DNA of 64,000 bases from JAALLB01 sp017643495 (GTDB lineage: Bacteria; Pseudomonadota; Alphaproteobacteria; Rhizobiales; Rhizobiaceae), in assembly GCA_965216105.1 (NCBI GenBank), contig OZ244147.1, positions 3,162,001-3,226,000 on the forward strand, read 5' to 3'. Position 1 is the first letter of the stretch, and each line of letters starts with the position of its first letter. The translations under genes were made by a program, and so were the position numbers. This document shows positions 25,308 through 31,969 of this stretch, one piece after another. The notes beneath the pieces were generated by a model that was given only the letters and a program-made list of their open reading frames with translations, was not told where the DNA came from and searched no databases.

Positions 25308-25796
25308 TCAGGAATATACCAGTACGGCCTGCATTCTCCGGATGTTTGCACCAGGGAATTCTTTGGGTAAATTGAGCCGCATTAGCAGGGCTTTGGCCTG
25401 ATCAAGGCTCTTTCCAGCGTACACCGCAATAAATGCATAATCAGAATTGACATTGGTGTATGTGATGACCTCCTCCGGGTCATCCTGACAATTGAATCGA
25501 TCAGTGAAAACCTTATTCCAGGGAAACAGCATTTGTACATCAAGACGTTCCTGTTCAGTTATTGTACACGCTTTTGCTGACTTCAGGATAATTGCATAGA
25601 AGTGTTCGGAACGAAATTCGGCGCGAGCTATTCCGTCATTGGGAAATTCAAAACGGAGTTGATGTCGCCGGTATGAAGGATTGTTGCTGTAGGGGTAGGG
25701 TTGAATTTGTCCGGGTTTTTGATCTTCAGCGAACGCAGGTTGGAAACTGCTGGACATCAGCAGAGAAAATGACGCCATTCCAATGAGCGTTCTCAT
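25308..25796 (-). CDS. secreted protein of unknown function
   Basis: Start ATG 25796 gives a signal peptide (MRTLIGMASFSLLMSSSFQP, cleavage near AFA-EDQ) and 162 residues. Longer in-frame starts would put the N-terminus in or next to repeat copy H and abolish the signal peptide. The mature protein has two cysteines (ACTITEQE and FNCQDDPEE) that may pair. It has an alternating alpha/beta look, with AFIAVYAGKSLDQAKALLMRL near the end. The family is not recognised. Confidence 0.62.
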   Translation of the reverse strand: MRTLIGMASFSLLMSSSFQPAFAEDQKPGQIQPYPYSNNPSYRRHQLRFEFPNDGIARAEFRSEHFYAIILKSAKACTITEQERLDVQMLFPWNKVFTDRFNCQDDPEEVITYTNVNSDYAFIAVYAGKSLDQAKALLMRLNLPKEFPGANIRRMQAVLVYS

Positions 25797-25916
25797 CCCG
25801 CTCTTTCCGTAATCGGATACCAATCCCACCATCTTTGCCGGATTCTTCTTGAGAAACTGGTCTCGATATTTGATGGCATAGCAGACATTCGTCCACCGTG
25901 CCACACCCGGTAATTT

Positions 25917-25988
25917 GGGCTCATAACAGACCTTGTATCGGAATCCAACGAACGCCCGCATAAGCCGAAAACAAGTTCAAAACTTATC
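25917..25988 (+). repeat. dispersed repeat copy H (left end only, ~72 bp)
   Basis: GGGCTCATAACAGACCTTG through AAGTTCAAAACTTATCC matches only the left quarter of the repeat. The homology stops where the GC-rich stretch at 26 kb begins. It is the rightmost copy and marks the right limit of the repeat-containing region. Confidence 0.85.
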
Positions 25989-26630
25989 CCCGCTCCCCTT
26001 TCCTCCCGCATACTCCAGCCATCGCATCTTGATGAGCAAACAACCGCCAGCGGTTGGTTGCGTGCAAACGGCGGGACGGTACCGGGCCGCTCCGTGAAGG
26101 TGGGAAAGCAGAGCGGTGAAGGGTCTCTGTTTGTTTTTCGCATAGCCATCCGGCTTTGCGCCCGTTCACGCAGTGACCGTTTGGCTTGTCGCCAAACTTT
26201 CTGCGGCCATGGAGAGTGGGTCGTTTCCCTCTCCGCATGTGGGAGGGAAACGCGTTCCCTCCGTGGCAGGGCAAGGATTTGCCGACCAGGCAAATCTGCC
26301 AGCCCGCGAACCGTTGCCAGGCAGACAAGCAGGGCGGCGTCGAAAGAGGGACGCAAGCCGGAGGTGAAGCGGAAACCGGGCATACCCGTTGCGGCAGGTT
26401 TCGGGCTTGTCGCCACCTGAAGGCTGACCCGGGTGGTTTACCTCGCCGAGGCGGTTCTAAAAATCTCTGCGCGGGGTCTTTGTTGAAGACCACAGAAACT
26501 TACAGACGGCAGGTTTTCCACGAAGGCCCCGCATGTTTGCAAGACACTTGCCTGTCTCCGTTGCCCGCCGGGCCAGCGGCCGACCACGCATGGGCTTTGC
26601 CCCGTCAAATTCCTGAATCAAATTCTCAGG
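25989..26630. other. gene-free, GC-rich stretch with a cluster of short hairpins
   Basis: No convincing coding region is seen across about 640 bp. Frames on both strands look like non-coding translation (Arg/Cys/Pro/Ser rich). Several short perfect hairpins with 5-nt loops occur: GTTTGGC/GCCAAAC (26179-26197), GGAGGGAA/TTCCCTCC (26242-26262), GATTTGCC/GGCAAATC (26276-26296) and GGTCTT/AAGACC (26475-26491). A competing stem TTTCCCTC/GAGGGAAA (26224-26250) shares bases with the second. It may be a structured RNA, a decayed element or the remnant of an island end. Confidence 0.5.
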
Positions 26631-27362
26631 TCAAATGCTCGCCTGGTTGACGCGTTTTGAAAGGTCGGCAGCGCTTTCCACCCGTTCGGAATAGCGGTCA
26701 ACCAGATAGTCGGAGCGGCCACGGACCATCAGGGTGAACTTCACCAGTTCCTCCACCACGTCGACAATGCGGTTGTAATAAGGGGAAGGCTTCATCCGGT
26801 CATCATCGCCAAACTCAAGAAACGCCTTGGCAACGGAAGACTGGTTGGGGATGGTCACCATCCGCATCCAGCGGCCGAGAATGCGCATCTGGTTGAGGGC
26901 GTTGAAGCTTTGCGAGCCGCCCGATACCTGCATCAGGGCAAGGGTTTTGCCCTGGGTCGGGCGGACACCGCCAAGCGACAGGGGCAGCCAGTCGATCTGG
27001 CTTTTCATGATCCCGGTCATGGCGCCGTGCCGCTCAGGCGAAACCCAGACCATGCCCTCCGCCCACATGGCCAGTTCGCGCAGCTCGCTGACCTTGGGGT
27101 GGTCCGGCCCGGCTGCATCAGGGAGCGGCAGGCCTTCGGGATTGAACATGCGGGTTTCGCAGCCAAACCATTGCAGCAGGCGTTCGGCTTCCATCGCAAC
27201 AAGCCTCGAAAAAGACCGGTTGCGAAGCGAACCGTACAGCAACAGGATGCGCGGCGGATGGGCGGGGCCATCCGGCGCCTGCAGAAAGGCCCGGTCGGGC
27301 TGGCGCATCTGGTCCGGATCCATGTTCGGCATGGAATTTCCTGTCAGGCGGGGCGTGCTCAT
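26631..27362 (-). CDS. arsH: ArsH NADPH-dependent FMN reductase
   Basis: Start ATG 27362 has GGGAGG upstream, giving 243 residues; a longer frame to 27434 would overlap arsC. The ArsH signature is clear: RILLLYGSLRNRSFSRLVAMEAERLL, WVSPERHGAMTGIMKSQIDW and LALMQVSGGSQSFN. ArsH is a flavoprotein that oxidises trivalent organoarsenicals and reduces H2O2/quinones. It follows arsC on the same strand and is the last gene of arsR-arsC-arsH. Confidence 0.93.
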   Translation of the reverse strand: MSTPRLTGNSMPNMDPDQMRQPDRAFLQAPDGPAHPPRILLLYGSLRNRSFSRLVAMEAERLLQWFGCETRMFNPEGLPLPDAAGPDHPKVSELRELAMWAEGMVWVSPERHGAMTGIMKSQIDWLPLSLGGVRPTQGKTLALMQVSGGSQSFNALNQMRILGRWMRMVTIPNQSSVAKAFLEFGDDDRMKPSPYYNRIVDVVEELVKFTLMVRGRSDYLVDRYSERVESAADLSKRVNQASI

Positions 27363-27405
27363 GCAGCGCCTCCCGGTTCTGGGCAAGCGGGGCAATCGGG
27401 CAAGG

Positions 27406-27915
27406 TCATGCTGGTGTATTCTCCTGGCTGCCAATCTCGTCGAGGCGGTTCTGGAGCGACAGGCGGTCGATGCTGTTCAGTGGCAGCGAACAGAAAACCG
27501 AAATGCGCGAATCGAGCATACGGAAGCTTTCTGCAAAGGCGATGGCAAGTTCGCTCTCGCTCCCCTCCACGGCTGCGGGGTCAGGGATGCCCCAATGGGC
27601 AGACATGGGTTGCCCCGGCCAGACCGGGCATGCCTCGCTGGCTGCATTGTCACAGACGGTGAAAACAAAATCCATCTGCGGTGCGCCCTCTTCTGCAAAC
27701 TCCGTCCAGTCCTTGGAGCGGGCAAAATCCGTGTTGAAGCCCGCTTTTTTCAGGGTCGCGATTGCTTGCGGGTGGACCTCACCCTTTGGTTGCGAACCGG
27801 CGGAAAACGCCCTGAACCGGCCTTGCCCTGCCCGGTTCATCAACGCTTCGGCCATGATCGACCTTGCAGAATTGCCCGTACACAAAAAGAGGACATTGAA
27901 AACCTTGTGATCCAT
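27406..27915 (-). CDS. arsC: arsenate reductase, thioredoxin-coupled (LMW-PTPase type)
   Basis: The 169-residue protein has the CX5R loop FLCTGNSARSIMAEAL (C12, R18) and the downstream redox pair in VCDNAASEACPVWPG (C88 and C96). This gives the three-cysteine relay of the thioredoxin-linked ArsC family (as in Staphylococcus pI258). A D-P acid site (GIPDPAAVEG) is also present. It reduces As(V) to As(III). The C-terminal ~30 residues extend beyond the compact family core. It starts 3 bp after arsR, so the two are translationally linked. Confidence 0.94.
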   Translation of the reverse strand: MDHKVFNVLFLCTGNSARSIMAEALMNRAGQGRFRAFSAGSQPKGEVHPQAIATLKKAGFNTDFARSKDWTEFAEEGAPQMDFVFTVCDNAASEACPVWPGQPMSAHWGIPDPAAVEGSESELAIAFAESFRMLDSRISVFCSLPLNSIDRLSLQNRLDEIGSQENTPA

Positions 27916-27918
27916 GTT

Positions 27919-28260
27919 TCAAAACTCCTGACAGTCGCAGGCCAGCTGTTCGATTACCGGCTTGCAGATTTCGGGATTGCCGCCACAGCAATCCTCCATG
28001 AGAAATGCGAGAAGCCCGCGCAAGGCGGTCAGGTCTGCGAAATAGCGGATGCTGCGGCCCTGCCGCTCATTGCGCACCAGGCCGGAATTGAGCAGCACGG
28101 AAAGGTTGGCCGACATCGTGTTCTGGCGGACATTCAGCCGGTCACCGACCTCGCCTGCCATCATGCCTTTCGGACCGGCCTTGATCAGCAAACGGTAAAC
28201 TGCCAGCCGTGTGGGCTGGCTGAGGGCGGAGAAGGCGGCTATCGCATCAAAAGAATCCAT
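27919..28260 (-). CDS. arsR: ArsR arsenic-responsive repressor (C-terminal cysteine type)
   Basis: The 113-residue winged-helix protein (ALSQPTRLAVYRLLIKAG, QNTMSANLSVLLNSGLVRNERQGRSIRY) lacks the ELCVCDL site of the E. coli type. It has C91/C92 and C99 in EDCCGGNPEIC, plus C108 and C110. This resembles the Acidithiobacillus-type ArsR with As(III) bound by three cysteines near the C-terminus. It is the first gene of arsR-arsC-arsH. The palindrome at 28259-28282 overlaps its start region and is the likely operator. Confidence 0.93.
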   Translation of the reverse strand: MDSFDAIAAFSALSQPTRLAVYRLLIKAGPKGMMAGEVGDRLNVRQNTMSANLSVLLNSGLVRNERQGRSIRYFADLTALRGLLAFLMEDCCGGNPEICKPVIEQLACDCQEF

Positions 28261-28282
28261 ATATCATGATTATTTGATATAT
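28259..28282. promoter_or_regulatory. putative ArsR operator
   Basis: ATATATCA and TGATATAT form a perfect 8-bp inverted repeat with an 8-bp spacer. It starts at the arsR initiation codon and extends upstream. AT-rich inverted repeats of this form are typical ArsR sites. Confidence 0.7.
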
Positions 28283-28450
28283 TATCAGTCGTCAAGCAGC
28301 AAACAGAAGGAAGCAACCGAAGTCGGGAACAATCTGCAAAGAAGGGGTGATCTGTGAGAACCGGTGAACAATGCGTTCAGGGTGCAGGGACTGTGCAACC
28401 AGCAAAGAAAGGGATAACTTCAACGGGTTGAAACATTTGGAGCGAGATTC

Positions 28451-28834
28451 ATGAACAATTCAACCATCCTTCTGGTCGCGCGTATTTTGCTGTCGGTCAT
28501 TTTCATTCTGGCCGGGCTGAACAAGTTCGGGGGCATTGACGGCACCGCAGGGTATATCGCCTCGAAGGGCCTTCCGGTGGCACCGCTTCTTGCCTGGGCA
28601 ACTGCCATTCTCGAGGTCGTGGCAGGTGCTGCCATCCTCGTGGGCTTCCAGACACGCATTGCCGCATGGGCACTGGCTGCTTTCTGCGTCGCTGCGGCCC
28701 TGATCTTCCACAATACGTTCGTGGATCCGTCGCAATACAACGCCTTCATGAAAAACCTGGCAATTGCCGGCGGCCTTCTGGCACTCAGCGTTAGCGGCCC
28801 GGGCGCACTTTCAGTGGATGGAAGAAAAGCCTGA
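28451..28834 (+). CDS. DoxX family membrane protein
   Basis: This 127-residue protein has four predicted helices and the DoxX start pattern LLVARILLSVIFILAGLNKF, then LEVVAGAAILVGF and FHNTFVDPSQYN. DoxX proteins are small quinone-linked or redox-associated membrane proteins of poorly known function. The gene is divergent from arsR (190 bp apart), with no clear ribosome site other than GGAGCGAG before the ATG. A strong hairpin (28840-28867) follows its stop. Confidence 0.85.
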   Translation: MNNSTILLVARILLSVIFILAGLNKFGGIDGTAGYIASKGLPVAPLLAWATAILEVVAGAAILVGFQTRIAAWALAAFCVAAALIFHNTFVDPSQYNAFMKNLAIAGGLLALSVSGPGALSVDGRKA

Positions 28835-28839
28835 CACTG

Positions 28840-28867
28840 TTCCGGCAGCGTGCTTGCGCTGCCGGAA
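28840..28867. terminator. strong hairpin between convergent doxX-like and GH3 genes
   Basis: TTCCGGCAGCG and CGCTGCCGGAA form a perfect 11-bp stem with a 6-nt loop, 6 bp past the DoxX stop and 22 bp from the GH3 stop. No T-run follows on either strand, so termination would be weak or Rho-aided. Position and strength still suggest a bidirectional transcript boundary. Confidence 0.6.
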
Positions 28868-28888
28868 AACCCGTCTTGGCCAGCCGGG

Positions 28889-29989
28889 TCAGGCCCGGTA
28901 ACGTTTGCGCAGGTTCATGACACGGGCATAAGAGGCAGCAAGCTGGCTTGACGAAATACGGCCTTCCTTCACGCCTTCGACAATCCATCTCACTGCATCG
29001 GCAGGCAAGCCTTCGTCGTATTTGAGTGAATTCGACAACAGCAGAAGGTCGTTACCTGCGGCAACTGCCAGTATGATTGCCTCCCTCAACTCAAAGTTTC
29101 GGCGGATGGCACCCATGTCGAGATCATCCGTCAGAATGACCCCCTTATAGCCAAGTTCCCGGCGCAGTTTTGTCGCAAGCGCCTTGCTGGAAAATGTGAC
29201 CGGTGACTTTCCGTTGGAAAAATCCGGGTGGTAGAGGTGGCCACCCATAATCAGCGGAGCCGTGTTCACCAGCTTGCGGAACGGCACCATTTCCTCGGCC
29301 TTCCACGTCTGTGAAATATCGACAAACCCGTCATGGCTGTCGGAGCGCGAAGAACCGTGACCGGGAAAATGCTTCAGGGAACAGGCAACACCGGCACTCG
29401 AAAAACCTTCGACGAATGCCGTTGCATAGGCAGCAATACGATCCACGTCTGTCGAGAACCCCCGATCATACTTGCCGATTACAGGATTCTTGGGGTCATG
29501 GATATCGACCGAGGGTGCCATGTTGAGATTGAAACCGGCAGCGCGAAGTTCGCGTCCGGCCTTTGCATACAGGGAGCGAGCTTCGGAAACAGAGCGGTTT
29601 CCGGCAACCCAGCGAGCGGTCGGGATTGGTGAAAGACCATGTTTCTTGCCAAGACGCTGAACCTTTCCGCCCTCCTGGTCTATCGCCAGCAATCCGGCCG
29701 GATCAGCCTGAATGAAGGAAGCAGCCAGCGCCCTTGTGTCACTTCCGGTTTTGACATTGTGGCGGAGAAAGAGTGCGCCCCCGGCCCGGCCCTTGGCAAT
29801 GTGATCGGCCAGCGCCCGGGCAGACCGGTTTGAGGTCGAACTTCCCGGGAACCCCGGAATGATCAATCGCCCGGCCATGGCTGCTGCTTCTGCGGCATTA
29901 ACCCGTGTCGCAGTGAGGATTGCAGGGGTTGCCAGGCTCCCGGCCACCACACCACCGAGGAACCTGCGGCGATCAATATTACTGGTCAT
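28889..29989 (-). CDS. glycoside hydrolase family 3 (NagZ-like beta-N-acetylhexosaminidase), Tat-exported
   Basis: The 366-residue protein has a twin-arginine signal peptide (NIDRRRFLGGVVAGSLATPAIL). A GH3 N-terminal domain follows: LLAIDQEGGKVQRL, then KHFPGHGSSRSDSH (the NagZ His-Asp/His proton-donor loop) and GVILTDDLDMGAI, where the second D is the nucleophile. NagZ is normally cytosolic and without signal peptide; this one seems periplasmic, so it may trim exported glycans or peptidoglycan fragments. The gene is convergent with the DoxX gene. Confidence 0.87.
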   Translation of the reverse strand: MTSNIDRRRFLGGVVAGSLATPAILTATRVNAAEAAAMAGRLIIPGFPGSSTSNRSARALADHIAKGRAGGALFLRHNVKTGSDTRALAASFIQADPAGLLAIDQEGGKVQRLGKKHGLSPIPTARWVAGNRSVSEARSLYAKAGRELRAAGFNLNMAPSVDIHDPKNPVIGKYDRGFSTDVDRIAAYATAFVEGFSSAGVACSLKHFPGHGSSRSDSHDGFVDISQTWKAEEMVPFRKLVNTAPLIMGGHLYHPDFSNGKSPVTFSSKALATKLRRELGYKGVILTDDLDMGAIRRNFELREAIILAVAAGNDLLLLSNSLKYDEGLPADAVRWIVEGVKEGRISSSQLAASYARVMNLRKRYRA

Positions 29990-30143
29990 GTTGTGAAACT
30001 TCCTTTCGGGGCCGGTTGTGTTTTTACATTCCTGATAATGGCATCACCTGCATGCGTCACGCTTAACGGTGAATTAAGGCATGAATTATCTTGTAAGCCA
30101 TGTTTCGGGTAATTTTCCATTCTGCCCTTTACCCGGAAAATGG

Positions 30144-30851
30144 TCAGGAGACAGCATTGAATGCCTTGACGATAGTGCCGAGTGCCTCTCTGTCATTGGC
30201 TGAAGCCTCGGCATGCCGTGAAATGATCAGATTGGCCTCCGACTTGAGTATTATACCATCGCCAAGCACCTTGAGGGCATTCGCACGCAGCGTGGAGCCT
30301 GTAGAGGTAATGTCGACAATTGTATCAGCCTGCCCCGCTGCCGGTGCAGCTTCCGTAGCGCCAAGGCTTTCGACAATGCGATAAAGGGCAATCCCGTGAC
30401 CGGCGAAGAAACTTTGTGTGAGATTCCAGTATTTGGTGGCAATCCGCAGCCGCCTGCCGTGGCGGGCCCGGAATTCGGCTGCCACATCATCAAGGTCCGC
30501 CATGGTCTCGACATCAAGCCAGCTTTCGGGCACGGCAATCACAACATCGGCATGACCAAACCCGAGCTTTACAGCAAACTCCAGATAGCGGTCCGCATCG
30601 GAGACGGTTTCCCGGGCAAGGTCCTCGCCTGTAATTCCTGCATGAACGGTGCCATTGACCAGTTCCCGGGCAATTTCCGAAGCCGAAAGAAAAGCAACGT
30701 CGACCTGATCGGCGCCCGGAACGCCTCGCAACGCCCCCTGGTAGGAACGGCTGTCCTGTGGCAAATCCAGTTCGAACCCGGCCCTGGAAAACAGCTCAAC
30801 CGCCTTTTCCTTGAGGCGGCCTTTCGACGGCAATGCGAGGGTCAGTGTCAT
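30144..30851 (-). CDS. hisG: ATP phosphoribosyltransferase, short form (HisG)
   Basis: ATG 30851 is the start because it overlaps the hisZ stop as ATGA and lies after GGAGGGCG; an upstream frame adds an unlikely leader. The protein (235 residues) is the short HisGS form: LTLALPSKGRLKEKAVELF, PRTYQGA-like SRSYQGALRG and the PRPP loop VDITSTGSTLRANALKVL. It catalyses the first step of histidine synthesis. Short HisG needs HisZ as regulatory subunit, encoded directly upstream. Confidence 0.95.
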   Translation of the reverse strand: MTLTLALPSKGRLKEKAVELFSRAGFELDLPQDSRSYQGALRGVPGADQVDVAFLSASEIARELVNGTVHAGITGEDLARETVSDADRYLEFAVKLGFGHADVVIAVPESWLDVETMADLDDVAAEFRARHGRRLRIATKYWNLTQSFFAGHGIALYRIVESLGATEAAPAAGQADTIVDITSTGSTLRANALKVLGDGIILKSEANLIISRHAEASANDREALGTIVKAFNAVS

Positions 30852-31936
30852 GCGATGCGCCCTCCTTCCAGCCGGTCTACCCATACAGAAAAGCCCACTG
30901 CAGGTATTTCCTCCGGTGACCCCAGCAAAGTCATCAGCCGGTCATAGCGTCCACCACCGACCAGCGGCTTTTCATGGCCGCTGCGGAAAATCTCGAAGAC
31001 AAAACCGGTGTAATAATCCAGTTGCCGGCCAAAGCTTGCCCGGTATCGCATAGAAAGGTCTGCATCCTTCAGCCCTTCATAACGGGCAGCCAGTTCTTCA
31101 CCGGCAAGGGGGATCATGATGCCGTTCTTTTTTTCAAAGGCGGCAATTGCATCCGCTGCCTCAGCCAGTGGCACATCAATCCCAAGGAACGTTTCAAGAG
31201 CGGCGCGCTTGCCGGCATCAAGGCGCTGGGAAGCAAGCTCGGCTTTCTCGATCATGCGATCAGCGATTGCCCTTGCAGTGCGTCCGCCACTGAGCGGCAG
31301 GCCGTCTTCGACCATCTGCTCAGTAAGGAGTGTTGCAAGCGCATCCACATCGCCCGAAGCAATCGCTTCACGAACGGCGTCGGATGCTTCGGCAAACGGC
31401 TCATGGCCAGCGCTCGACATGGCATCAAGATGGGCGAGAAGCAGTTGGTCATCTCCAAAACTGCGAATGAGTTTCTTTTTCCAGGCCTGAGGAATTTGCA
31501 ATGCATCAAGGGCAGAAACGAAAATCTGCTGATCGCCCAGCACCATGGACAAACCGGATTGGCCAACCGCTTCCAGCACACGGATCGAGGTGAGGATGCA
31601 GTCGATATCCGCATCATTGAAATTACGGGAACCAAGGTTTTCAAAACCGGCCTGGGTAAACTCCCCAACCCCGTCTGCGCGCTGCCGGAAGACCTTGCCT
31701 CCATAGGCATAGCGCGCCTTGATCCAGCCGCGCTCCAGATGGCCAAGGCAGACCGGAATGGTGAATTCCGGACGCAGGCAAAGGGTGCGGCCCGAATTTT
31801 CCTGGGTGATGAATATGCGGCGACGCAGGTCTTCGCCTGTCGTGTCAAGAAAAGGGTCTGCAGGTTGCAGAAGATCAATTTCCGGAGCCGTACAGCCGGA
31901 TGATTCAAGCGTATCGAGGATGGTACGGAGCATCAT
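30848..31936 (-). CDS. hisZ: ATP phosphoribosyltransferase regulatory subunit (HisZ)
   Basis: The 362-residue HisRS paralogue keeps class II synthetase core motifs (LCLRPEFTIPVCLGHL, YGGKVFRQRADGVGEFTQAGFENLG, GGRYDRLMTLLG) but lacks a tRNA-anticodon domain. HisZ assembles with short HisG and gives histidine feedback control. It begins 33 bp after hisS and overlaps hisG. ATG 31936 or the adjacent ATG 31933 may be used. Confidence 0.94.
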   Translation of the reverse strand: MMLRTILDTLESSGCTAPEIDLLQPADPFLDTTGEDLRRRIFITQENSGRTLCLRPEFTIPVCLGHLERGWIKARYAYGGKVFRQRADGVGEFTQAGFENLGSRNFNDADIDCILTSIRVLEAVGQSGLSMVLGDQQIFVSALDALQIPQAWKKKLIRSFGDDQLLLAHLDAMSSAGHEPFAEASDAVREAIASGDVDALATLLTEQMVEDGLPLSGGRTARAIADRMIEKAELASQRLDAGKRAALETFLGIDVPLAEAADAIAAFEKKNGIMIPLAGEELAARYEGLKDADLSMRYRASFGRQLDYYTGFVFEIFRSGHEKPLVGGGRYDRLMTLLGSPEEIPAVGFSVWVDRLEGGRIA

Positions 31937-31969
31937 GAGATGTCCGCCTTTCCTGCACCCAGCATGTCC

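Noticed and set aside
25793..26493. Two overlapping ~200-codon minus-strand frames in the GC-rich stretch
   Set aside because: Cys/Arg/Pro-rich translation with no domain, overlapping each other in different frames and running into the repeat copy and the 25308 gene.
26827..28269. 480-codon plus-strand open frame
   Set aside because: Antisense to the well-supported arsR-arsC-arsH genes.
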